From NCBI RefSeq assembly GCF_008704535.1, contig NZ_CP023701.1, positions 6,304,001 through 6,368,000 on the forward strand: a stretch of 64,000 nt of DNA. The letters are read 5' to 3'. Of this stretch, positions 53,181 to 60,686 are shown piece after piece. The position numbers and the translations under genes were made by a program. Below the pieces are notes generated by a model that ran no database searches, was not told the DNA's origin, and saw only the letters and a list, made by a program, of their open reading frames with translations. Each line of letters starts with the position of its first letter. Position 1 is the stretch's first letter. This DNA comes from Streptomyces subrutilus. Lineage in GTDB: Bacteria > Actinomycetota > Actinomycetes > Streptomycetales > Streptomycetaceae.

Positions 53181-53197
53181 GGTTACCGCTAGTAACC
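53181..53197. promoter_or_regulatory. TetR operator candidate 2
   Basis: GGTTAC-CGCTA-GTAACC, perfect 6-bp arms, 34 bp upstream of the dehydrogenase ATG. It shares the GTTAC/GTAAC half-sites with operator candidate 1. Confidence 0.55.
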
Positions 53198-53231
53198 GAT
53201 GCATGGACGCGAACAGACAGCTGGAGGGGAC

Positions 53232-54461
53232 ATGGCGGAGTTCACCATGGAGCTCAACGACGACCAGAAGCAGGTGCGGGACTGGATCCACGGCTTCGCG
53301 GCCGATGTCATCCGGCCCGCCGCCGCGGAATGGGACGAGCGCGAAGAGACTCCCTGGCCCGTCATCCAGGAGGCCGCGAAGGTCGGCATCTACTCGCTGG
53401 ACTTCTACGCCCAGCAGTTCTTCGACCCCACCGGCCTCGGCATCCCGGTGGCCATGGAGGAGCTCTTCTGGGGCGACGCGGGCATCGCCCTGTCCATCGT
53501 GGGCACCGGCCTCGCGGCCATCGGCGTCGTCGCCAACGGCACCGAGGAGCAGATCGGCACCTGGATACCGCAGATGTACGGCGACGCGAACGACGTGAAG
53601 GTCGCCGCCTTCTGCTCCTCCGAGCCCGACGCCGGCTCCGACGTCGGCTCGATGCGCACGCGCGCCGTGTACGACCAGGCCAAGGACGAGTGGGTGCTCA
53701 ACGGCACCAAGACCTGGGCGACCAACGGCGGCATCGCCAACGTCCACATCGTCGTGGCCGTCGTCGACCCCGAGCTCGGCACCAAGGGGCACGCCTCATT
53801 CATCGTCCCGCCGAACACCCCCGGACTGTCGCAGGGCCAGAAGTTCAAGAAGCACGGCATCCGCGCCTCCCACACGGCCGAGGTCGTCCTGGAGGACGTG
53901 CGCGTCCCCGGCTCCTGCCTGCTGGGCGGCAAGGAGAAGCTGGACGAGCGCCTGGCGCGGGCCCACGAGCGGGCGCGCGGCGGCGCGGGCGAGCGGGTGA
54001 AGAACGCCGCCATGGCCACCTTCGAGGCCTCCCGGCCCGCGGTCGGCGCCATGGCGGTGGGCACCGCGCGCGCGGCGTACGAGGTGGCGCTGGACTACGC
54101 GAAGACCCGGACGCAGTTCGGCCGCCCGATCATCGACAACCAGGGCGTCGCCTTCCAGCTCGCCGACATGCGCACGCAGATCGACGCCGCGCGGCTGCTG
54201 GTGTGGCGGGCCTCGTGGATGGCGGTCGCGGGACGGCCGTTCACGGCGGCGGAGGGCTCGATGTCGAAGCTGTTCGCGAGCGAGGTCGCGAAGAAGGTGA
54301 CCGCCCAGGCGGTGCAGATCCTCGGCGGCAACGGCTTCACGCGGGAGTACCCGGTGGAGCGGATGCACCGGGACAGCGCCATCTACACCATCTTCGAGGG
54401 GACCAGCGAGATCCAGCGGCTGGTGATCGCGCGCACGATCTCCGGCATGCCGATCCGCTAG
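53232..54461 (+). CDS. acyl-CoA dehydrogenase
   Basis: 409 residues from ATG 53232, with GGAGGGG upstream. FAD enzyme of beta-oxidation or branched acyl-CoA breakdown: KVAAFCSSEPDAGSDVGSMRTRA, WVLNGTKTWATNGGIANVHIVVA, YAKTRTQFGRPIIDNQGVAFQLADM, and QILGGNGFTREYPVERMHRDSAIYTIFEGTSEIQRL with catalytic Glu389 of the F-E-G-T loop. Chain specificity unknown. Likely under the divergent TetR repressor. Confidence 0.95.
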   Translation: MAEFTMELNDDQKQVRDWIHGFAADVIRPAAAEWDEREETPWPVIQEAAKVGIYSLDFYAQQFFDPTGLGIPVAMEELFWGDAGIALSIVGTGLAAIGVVANGTEEQIGTWIPQMYGDANDVKVAAFCSSEPDAGSDVGSMRTRAVYDQAKDEWVLNGTKTWATNGGIANVHIVVAVVDPELGTKGHASFIVPPNTPGLSQGQKFKKHGIRASHTAEVVLEDVRVPGSCLLGGKEKLDERLARAHERARGGAGERVKNAAMATFEASRPAVGAMAVGTARAAYEVALDYAKTRTQFGRPIIDNQGVAFQLADMRTQIDAARLLVWRASWMAVAGRPFTAAEGSMSKLFASEVAKKVTAQAVQILGGNGFTREYPVERMHRDSAIYTIFEGTSEIQRLVIARTISGMPIR

Positions 54462-54511
54462 CCGCGGTGTGAGGCGGGGGCGCGGAGCCTCCCGGCCCCG
54501 CACCCCACTCG

Positions 54512-54534
54512 CCCGGGCCGCGCCCTGGCCCGGG
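54512..54534. terminator. hairpin downstream of acyl-CoA dehydrogenase
   Basis: CCCGGGCC and GGCCCGGG with a seven-base loop, 50 bp past the stop, in a gap before a convergent gene. Confidence 0.5.
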
Positions 54535-54608
54535 CCTGTGGCGGGGCCGGGGCCCGGCGCGAGGGGTGTGCGAACGCCGTATGGGTGGGGACGCCGCGCG
54601 GAGGGCTG

Positions 54609-55046
54609 CTACGGGCGCAGGATGGCGGTCAGGGCTCGGGAGAAGATCAGGCGGCCGGCCGCGTCGACCGTCGGGTCGAGCAGGCGGGGGAGGCCGCGGA
54701 TCCGGAGGGATTCGTACCAGTGGACCTCCGTGCCGCCGGCCGGGAGCGGGCGGACCTCGATCTCGGCCCGGCCGGTGACGATCCGGCCGCGCTTCTCCAG
54801 CCGGACCAGGCCCGCCGCCCCCGCCTCCGGCGGACGCCAGAGGGTCACTTCCATCGGATCGTCGAAGGTGATCCCGCGCACACCGGTACGGGCCGTGAAG
54901 CGGGTTCCGACCCCCGTCGGCGGCGCGGTCTCCACGACCGTCCGGGTGAGGGGGACCAGGGCGCCGTGGCGCTCCCAGTCCGTCAGCCTGAGCCACGCCT
55001 CGGCGGGCGGGAGGAGCGTGCGGCGAATGATCCGGAAACCGGGCAT
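54609..55046 (-). CDS. SRPBCC (polyketide cyclase/START-like) family protein
   Basis: 145 residues. RIIRRTLLPPAEAWLRLTDWERHGALVPLTRTVVETAPPTGVGTRFTARTG is the usual start of SRPBCC proteins, and EVHWYESLRIRGLPRLLDP the end before the long C-terminal helix. It probably binds a hydrophobic ligand. TACGAT six bases before ATG 55046 fits a -10 for a leaderless message; an ATG at 55067 would add seven residues. Confidence 0.82.
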   Translation of the reverse strand: MPGFRIIRRTLLPPAEAWLRLTDWERHGALVPLTRTVVETAPPTGVGTRFTARTGVRGITFDDPMEVTLWRPPEAGAAGLVRLEKRGRIVTGRAEIEVRPLPAGGTEVHWYESLRIRGLPRLLDPTVDAAGRLIFSRALTAILRP

Positions 55047-55201
55047 GAGCGCATCGTAATCGGGCATACACACCGTGAACTGAACGGCTGAAATGGGTTC
55101 CGTCCGGGGGTGGCGATCGGCCATACTCACCGCCACCGTGGATCGCGGATTCGACCGGGTGACCACCGGCCCTCCCGCCCCACTCTGCGAGGAGGTGCGC
55201 C

Positions 55202-55387
55202 ATGTGCTCCCACCAGCCCCCCTGCCCTGCCGTAGACAGCGCCGACCACGACGCCGCCCGTACCGTGGCCTCCCACCCCGAACAGGGCTGGAGCCTGCTC
55301 TGCAACGGCGCCGTGGTCTTCGACGACACCGGTGAACTGCTCCCCGACGGCCGGACGGTGGCACCCCGCCGCCCGGCCCTGGTCTGA
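55202..55387 (+). CDS. DUF5999 family small protein
   Basis: 61 residues with GAGGAGG upstream. MCSHQPPCP...ADHDAARTVASHPEQGWSLLCNGAVVFDDTGELLPDG matches what I know of DUF5999, small Streptomyces proteins of unknown function often encoded beside NB-ARC or SARP-type regulators. It has three Cys (two in CSHQPPC). A 30-codon ORF follows 13 bp downstream. Confidence 0.85.
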   Translation: MCSHQPPCPAVDSADHDAARTVASHPEQGWSLLCNGAVVFDDTGELLPDGRTVAPRRPALV

Positions 55388-55400
55388 GCGAGGAGGCAGC

Positions 55401-55493
55401 ATGCGCCAGCAGCTGATCCGCAAGCCCGTCCCCAAGCCCGCCCCACGAGACCTGGACCTGCGTACCCCGTCGGGCAGACCCCTCCCGTACTGA
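55401..55493 (+). CDS. 30-residue basic peptide ORF after DUF5999
   Basis: MRQQLIRKPVPKPAPRDLDL then RTPSGRPLPY and stop. GCGAGGAGGCAGC gives it a strong ribosome site, as good as that of the DUF5999 gene 13 bp upstream. It is Pro/Arg-rich with no signal or membrane part. The two are probably co-transcribed. I do not know a family for it. Confidence 0.55.
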   Translation: MRQQLIRKPVPKPAPRDLDLRTPSGRPLPY

Positions 55494-55511
55494 CGGGAGC
55501 CCGCGCGGCAG

Positions 55512-55546
55512 GGCGCCCACCGGCCGGGCCTCAGCCGGTGGGCGCC
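55512..55546. terminator. bidirectional terminator around the NB-ARC gene stop
   Basis: A perfect 13-bp stem, arm GGCGCCCACCGGC, whose nine-base loop contains the stop codon of the NB-ARC gene. It also lies 19 bp past the stop of the 30-codon ORF, so it can end both messages. Confidence 0.7.
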
Positions 55547-57630
55547 GTCGTGCCGCCCCGGAAGGCCTTCTCGTACGCCGCGTCGCCGATCGCCGCGCGG
55601 GCCCGCCGCTCGCCCTGGTCGCGCAGGGCCGTCAGCGAGGGCGAGCCGCCCATCTGGGGCCGGCCCACCGTGCGCCACCAGGCGTGCCCCGTGCCCAGCA
55701 GCCGCGCCGCGAGCTCCCCGTCGCCCAGCCCCGCGACCGCCGCGGCCAGCACGTCCAGGCCCAGCGCCATGCCCAGCCGGTCGCCGAGCAGCCGTTTCCC
55801 GGACAGCATCGCCCGCACGTGCCGGGCGGCCTCCCCGTGGTCGCCCAGGCCCAGCGCGGCCACCGCGAGCACGTAGTCCGCGTAGGCCCGCAGCCAGCGT
55901 TCGCCCAGCTCCGCGCAGCTCTCGCGCAGGGTCCGGGCCTCCTGTGCGGCCTCCTCGTAGCGCCGCAGGTCGCACAGGGCGTAGCCGGTGGCCAGCTTGC
56001 ACAGCAGCCAGCCCGGGGCGCTGGCGCTCCCGCCGTGGGCCGCCCGGGCCCGGGGTCCGGCCAGGGCGAGGGCCCGTAGGGGGTCGCCGGGCATCAGCAC
56101 CGAGACGGCCCGCAGGTACGCGGCGCGCAGTTCCGGTTCCGGATCCGCGAGCCGGTCCGCCCCGCGGGTGCAGCGCTCCCCGAGGTCCTGGGCCGTCTCC
56201 ATGTCGCCCTGGAGCAGCGCGGTGAGCCCGAGGGCCCACTGCGCCTGCTGGTACGCGGCCCCCTCGGCCGGAGCGGCGCGCAGCGCCCGTTCCAGGAAGC
56301 CCCGGCCCTCGTGCACGTGCCCGCACGCGAACCAGTGGAACCACAGGGATCCGGCCATTTCCAGGGCCGCCACCGGATCGGTGCCCAGCAGGTGTTCCAG
56401 GGCCGTCCGCAGGTGCGCGTGCTCGGCGGTCGTCCTGCGGTACCAGTCGACCTGCTCCGGGCCCAGCCAGCCGCGGTCGGCGGCCCGGGCGAGCGTCGCG
56501 TACCAGCGGGCGTGCCGGTCGGCGGTCAGCCGGACCTCGCCGAGCTCGCCCAGCCAGTCGTGCCCGTACTCGCGGATCGTGTCCAGCATCCGGAAGCGGG
56601 CCCCGGCCCCGCGCTCCTCGGTGCGCCGGACCACCGACTTGGCGACCAGTCCCGCGAGCACCTCCTCCACCAGCGGGGCGGGCAGTGGGCCGCCCGCGCA
56701 CACGGCCCGCGCGGCGGCGGCGTCGAAGTCGCCCGTGAAGACCGACAGCCGGGCCCACAGCAGCCGTTCCACCGGCTCGCACAGTTCGTGGCTCCAGCCG
56801 ATCGTGGTCCGCATCGTCCGGTGGCGGGGGAGTCCGCCGGTCCCGGTGTCCGCGGCCGCCTCGAAGCCCGCGCCGAGCCGCTCCGCCGTCTGCTCCAGGG
56901 TCCACAGGCGTAACCGGGCTCCCGCGAGCTCCAGGGCCAGCGGGATGCCGTCCAGGCGCCGGCAGACCTCGGCGGCGACCTCGGCGCGGGCCGGGTCGGC
57001 GAAGGCGGCCGCGGCCTGCGGTGCGGCGGCGAGGGCCCGGGTCCGGAAGAGGGCGAGGGCGTCGCTGTCGGGCCCGTCGCAGGGCAGCGGCCGGACCTCG
57101 ACGACCCGCTCGCCGGGCGAGCCGAGCGGCTCGCGCGAGGTGACCAGCACCGTCAGCCCGGGCGCGGACTGCAGGAGTTCACCGACGAGGTGGCGGGAGA
57201 CGGCCACCAGGTGCTCGCAGGTGTCGAGGACGAGGAGGAGGCGCTTGTCCGCCATCCAGGCGCACAGCTCCTCGTCGAGCGGCTGCGCCGAGTGGTCGGC
57301 GAGGCCGACGGCGTGCGCGACGGTGGCGGTGAGCAGTCCGGGGTCGCGCAGCGGGGACAGCTCGACCCACCAGACGCCGTCGGGGTGCTCCCGGTGGGCG
57401 CGGGCGGCGGCCCGCAGCGCGAGCCGGGACTTCCCGACGCCGCCCACCCCCGTCAGGGTGACCAGCCGGCGTTCGCGCAACCACCCGTCGAGCAGGTCGA
57501 GTTCGCGCTCCCGGCCCACGAAGCCCGCCGATTCCGGCGGCAGGTTTCCCGGCACGGCGCCCGAGCCTGGTTCAGGGGGGCCGCCCGAGGAACCTGCCTG
57601 ATTGTTGTTGACCGAGTACTCACCGAACAC
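55531..57630 (-). CDS. AfsR-like NB-ARC ATPase with TPR-like repeats, no DNA-binding domain
   Basis: 699 residues. The NB-ARC part has P-loop LTGVGGVGKSRLALRAA, Walker B LLLVLDTCEHL, sensor VLVTSREPLGSPGE, GIPLALELAGARL, and the winged-helix region YLL-like FRMLDTIREYGHDWL. The C-terminal half is TPR-like helices. AfsR/SARP and LAL regulators have this core with an N-terminal or C-terminal HTH; neither is seen here. It starts at GTG 57630 without a ribosome site. Possible regulator partner, perhaps linked with DUF5999. Confidence 0.88.
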   Translation of the reverse strand: MFGEYSVNNNQAGSSGGPPEPGSGAVPGNLPPESAGFVGRERELDLLDGWLRERRLVTLTGVGGVGKSRLALRAAARAHREHPDGVWWVELSPLRDPGLLTATVAHAVGLADHSAQPLDEELCAWMADKRLLLVLDTCEHLVAVSRHLVGELLQSAPGLTVLVTSREPLGSPGERVVEVRPLPCDGPDSDALALFRTRALAAAPQAAAAFADPARAEVAAEVCRRLDGIPLALELAGARLRLWTLEQTAERLGAGFEAAADTGTGGLPRHRTMRTTIGWSHELCEPVERLLWARLSVFTGDFDAAAARAVCAGGPLPAPLVEEVLAGLVAKSVVRRTEERGAGARFRMLDTIREYGHDWLGELGEVRLTADRHARWYATLARAADRGWLGPEQVDWYRRTTAEHAHLRTALEHLLGTDPVAALEMAGSLWFHWFACGHVHEGRGFLERALRAAPAEGAAYQQAQWALGLTALLQGDMETAQDLGERCTRGADRLADPEPELRAAYLRAVSVLMPGDPLRALALAGPRARAAHGGSASAPGWLLCKLATGYALCDLRRYEEAAQEARTLRESCAELGERWLRAYADYVLAVAALGLGDHGEAARHVRAMLSGKRLLGDRLGMALGLDVLAAAVAGLGDGELAARLLGTGHAWWRTVGRPQMGGSPSLTALRDQGERRARAAIGDAAYEKAFRGGTTAPTG

Positions 57631-57691
57631 GGATGTATTGTGCGTGATCTTCTTGCGCTGCAGGGCCGTTCGGGTCGGATCGCCCGCGCCC

Positions 57692-58639
57692 TCACCCCGT
57701 GAGGGTGACCGCCCGCTCCGCCGAGAAGGAGCCCCAGTTGCCGTCGGGCAGCCTGGCCCGCAGCTTCACCCGCCACACCGTCCCGGCCGGCTCGGTCACC
57801 GTGATCCGGTGCTCCACCCGCCCGCTGGGCACCGCGCCGGCGCCGAACTGGACGGTCGTCGTCAGCCGTCCGTCCACCCAGAGCTCGTACTCGCTGGTCT
57901 CGCGGCCCGTGTCCGGGGCGGTCCAGGAGAGGGTGACCATCCCGGGGGAGGCGGCCGCGGTGAAGTCCGAAGGGGCCGTGCCGGGGCCGGCGCCGGAGGC
58001 GGGCGGGGTCGTCACGTCCACGGCCGGGCCGTCGGGGGAGGAGTTGTCGGCGCCGTCCCGGGCCCGGACGGTGAAGGTGTAGACGGTGTCGGGCTGGAGG
58101 CCGGTCACGGTGGTCGAGGTCTCGCCGGGCCCGGCGGTGTGGATGCGGGCGCCGCCCTGGTAGACGTCGTACGCGGTCACGGCGGTGTCGTCGGTCGCCG
58201 CGGACCAGGACACGAGGGCGGCCCGGGGTCCGGTGGCGCGGGCCGTCGTGGCGCCCGGGGCGGTGGGTGCGCGGCCGTCCTCGGCCTTGGCCGCGGGGGT
58301 GGTCGCGGAGGCGGCCGGACCGGTCGCGGAGAGGTTGCCGGCCGCGTCCTTCGCCCGCACGGTGAAGGCGTACGCGGTCTGCGGGGTCAGGCCCGTGACG
58401 TCCATCATGGTCTTCTCGGCGGGGAGTTCGCGGACCAGCCGGCCGGCCTGGAAGACCTGGTAGCCCGTCACCCCGTCCCGGTCCGCCGCGGCGTTCCACA
58501 TCACGTGCACGGTGGTGGCGCTGCCCGCCTGCGCGGTCAGGCCGGCCGGGGCCGGCGGGGGCTCGGTATCGGACGCGGTGCACGCCGCCAGGCCGCTCAG
58601 GGCCAGGCAGAGGGCGAGCGTGGGGGCGCTGCGTCGCAC
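57692..58639 (-). CDS. fibronectin type III lipoprotein
   Basis: 315 residues from GTG 58639 with GAGGAAGG six bases upstream. Signal and lipobox: RRSAPTLALCLALSGLAACT, Cys20. Then two clear FN3 domains (about 32-115 and 125-215) with TAYAFTVRAKDAAGN and TVYTFTVRARDGADN, and a third, less regular beta domain to the end. FN3 sets are common in secreted polysaccharide hydrolases, but no catalytic domain is present. It probably binds a polymer at the cell surface. A dre-like site lies 28 bp upstream. Confidence 0.85.
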   Translation of the reverse strand: MRRSAPTLALCLALSGLAACTASDTEPPPAPAGLTAQAGSATTVHVMWNAAADRDGVTGYQVFQAGRLVRELPAEKTMMDVTGLTPQTAYAFTVRAKDAAGNLSATGPAASATTPAAKAEDGRAPTAPGATTARATGPRAALVSWSAATDDTAVTAYDVYQGGARIHTAGPGETSTTVTGLQPDTVYTFTVRARDGADNSSPDGPAVDVTTPPASGAGPGTAPSDFTAAASPGMVTLSWTAPDTGRETSEYELWVDGRLTTTVQFGAGAVPSGRVEHRITVTEPAGTVWRVKLRARLPDGNWGSFSAERAVTLTG

Positions 58640-58666
58640 GGGGTGCCTTCCTCGGCTTCCGGTTAA

Positions 58667-58678
58667 TGGTCTAGACAT
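58667..58678. promoter_or_regulatory. dre-like site upstream of the FN3 lipoprotein
   Basis: TGGTCTAGACAT: the first ten bases equal the DasR/GntR operator core TGGTCTAGACCA as I recall it, with GTCTAGAC palindromic. It is 28 bp upstream of the FN3 lipoprotein start, where it could repress transcription. Confidence 0.45.
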
Positions 58679-58845
58679 ATATGGCACGGGCGGCCGGGGC
58701 CGGGCAACCCCCCGGTCGCCTCCGGTTGTGCCAAATGCGGCGGGGCGCAAGGGATTTCCCTCATGCCGACGGGGGCCGCCGCGCGCAGGGTGGGGGGCGG
58801 CCCCGGCGCAGAGCCGGGCCTCCCCCCACCTGAGAGGCACCTGCC

Positions 58846-60621
58846 GTGACACGTCCACGCTTGCGCACCACCGCGACCGCCTGGGGCGCGGCCGCGGCCA
58901 CCGGGCTGCTCGCCCTCGGCGCCCTGACCGGCCTGGCGCACGCCGCCGTCCCGCGGCCCGCCCCGCCGGCGGTGGCCGCCCCGTCCCCGGAGCCCGCCGC
59001 CGGCGCACTGGCGGAGGCGGTACGCCGCGACCTCGGGCTCGACGCCGCCCAGGCCCGGCTGCGGCTGGCGCGGGAGGCCGAAGGGGCCCGTACCGCCGAC
59101 GAGTTGCGCGCCGGGCTCGGCGACCGGCTCGCCGGGGTCTGGTTCGACGGCGGTACGGGCCTGCTCCAGGCGGCCGTCGCGGACGCGGCGGCGGCCGACC
59201 GGGCCGCGGCCGCCGGCGCCGTCCCGCACCGGGTGGCCCGCGGCGCCGGGGCCCTGCGCGAGGCCCGTGCCACCGTCTCGGCCCTGATCGGCGCCGGGGT
59301 GCCCGGGGTCGCCGGCTGGGGCGTGGACCAGCGGGCCAACCGCGTCGAGGTGGTCCGTACCGTCCGCACGCCGCAGAACGAGGCGCTGGCCGCCCGGCTC
59401 GCCGCCGCCCTGGGCGACGCGGTGCACGTGGCGGACGCGGGAGCGGACGCGGCGCCGCGCCAGCAGGCGGGCGACGTGGTCGGCGGCGAGAAGTGGGTGC
59501 CGGGCAGCGAGAGCCCCTGTTCCGTCGGCTTCTCGGTCACCGGCGCGGGCGGCCTGAAGGGCTTCCTCACCGCCGGCCACTGCACCAACGACGTGAGCCA
59601 GGCCGCGTACGGCAAGGACGGCACCCGCGTCGGCACCTCGAACAAGGGCGGCGGACGCAGTGTCAACGCCCGCGAGGGCGACATGGGCGTGGTCGACGTG
59701 GACCAGGCCGGGTGGAACGTGGCACCCAGGGTCTCCGGCTACGGCCAGGGCGACGTCACGGTGACCGGCTCCGCGGACGGGATCGTCGGGCAGGCCGTGT
59801 GCCGTTCGGGCCAGACCAGCAACTGGCGCTGCGGCGAGATCACCAAGGTCGACCAGTCCGTGGACTACGGCAGCGTCGTCGTCGACGGCCTCTCCTACAC
59901 CGACGCCTGCTCGGCGGGCGGGGACTCGGGCGGCTCGTACGTGAGCGCCACCGGCGGCAGGGCGCTCGGCATCCACTCCGGCGGCGGCAGCAACACCTGC
60001 GGCAGCGGCGGGGAGACCTTCACCATCTTCCAGCCGGTGAACGAGGCCCTGGCCAAGTGGGGGCTGACCCTGGCCACCGCCGCACCGCAGCCGGGCGCGG
60101 TGACCGTCTCCGCCGTGGCCGACCAGACGAGCGCGGTCGGCGAGGCCGTCACCCTGAGGAACGCCGCGAGCGGCGGCACCGCGCCGTACGCGTGGACGGC
60201 CGCGGGACTTCCGGCCGGGCTCTTTGTCGACCGGTCCACCGGCACGGTCGCCGGCACGCCGACGGCGGCCGGCACCTCCACCGTGACGGTCACCGCCACG
60301 GACGGCGCCGGGCGGTCCGGCTCGACCACCTTCTCCTGGACCGTGGGCGGGGGCTCCGGAACCCCGCCGGTCCTCCAGAACCCGGGCAGCCAGAACGTCA
60401 CGGTCGGGCGGCCGGTCAGTCTGCGGATCACCGCCTCGGGCGGTTCGGGCAGCCGCTCCTTCACCGCGACCGGCCTGCCGGCGGGGCTGTCGATCGACCG
60501 GGCCAGCGGGCTTGTCTCGGGCACGCCCACGACCTGGGGCAGCCGGGGGAGCCGGATCACGGTGACCGACGGGGCCGGCACGACGGCGTCGGCGGACGTG
60601 ACCTGGTTCGTCTTCTTCTGA
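58846..60621 (+). CDS. streptogrisin-like S1 serine protease with two Ig-like domains
   Basis: 591 residues. Signal peptide to about residue 34 (ALTGLAHAA). A pro-domain of the alpha-lytic protease type fills about 50-205. The catalytic domain has His245 (LTAGHC), Asp279 (EGDMGVV), Ser361 (GGDSGGSY) and Cys pairs 225/246, 319/329, 355/385. After 415 come two Ig-like (He_PIG) domains: LPAGLFVDRSTGTVAGTPTA and LPAGLSIDRASGLVSGTPTT. Extracellular protein degradation. Most streptogrisins end after the protease domain or carry a chitin-binding one. Confidence 0.93.
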   Translation: MTRPRLRTTATAWGAAAATGLLALGALTGLAHAAVPRPAPPAVAAPSPEPAAGALAEAVRRDLGLDAAQARLRLAREAEGARTADELRAGLGDRLAGVWFDGGTGLLQAAVADAAAADRAAAAGAVPHRVARGAGALREARATVSALIGAGVPGVAGWGVDQRANRVEVVRTVRTPQNEALAARLAAALGDAVHVADAGADAAPRQQAGDVVGGEKWVPGSESPCSVGFSVTGAGGLKGFLTAGHCTNDVSQAAYGKDGTRVGTSNKGGGRSVNAREGDMGVVDVDQAGWNVAPRVSGYGQGDVTVTGSADGIVGQAVCRSGQTSNWRCGEITKVDQSVDYGSVVVDGLSYTDACSAGGDSGGSYVSATGGRALGIHSGGGSNTCGSGGETFTIFQPVNEALAKWGLTLATAAPQPGAVTVSAVADQTSAVGEAVTLRNAASGGTAPYAWTAAGLPAGLFVDRSTGTVAGTPTAAGTSTVTVTATDGAGRSGSTTFSWTVGGGSGTPPVLQNPGSQNVTVGRPVSLRITASGGSGSRSFTATGLPAGLSIDRASGLVSGTPTTWGSRGSRITVTDGAGTTASADVTWFVFF

Positions 60622-60636
60622 TCCCGTCTGGCATTA

Positions 60637-60653
60637 TTGCGATCTCTTTGCAA
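60637..60653. promoter_or_regulatory. Nur (nickel regulator) box
   Basis: TTGCGA-TCTCT-TTGCAA fits tTGCaa-N5-ttGCAA, the operator of the Fur-family nickel sensor Nur in S. coelicolor as I recall it, with one half-site perfect and the other missing one base. The arms extend to TTATTGC/GCAATAA. It lies 33 bp upstream of the binding-protein gene start, in a very AT-rich patch. Confidence 0.65.
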
Positions 60654-60686
60654 TAACGGATGATCGCGAACAGGGATGTGCACTGC

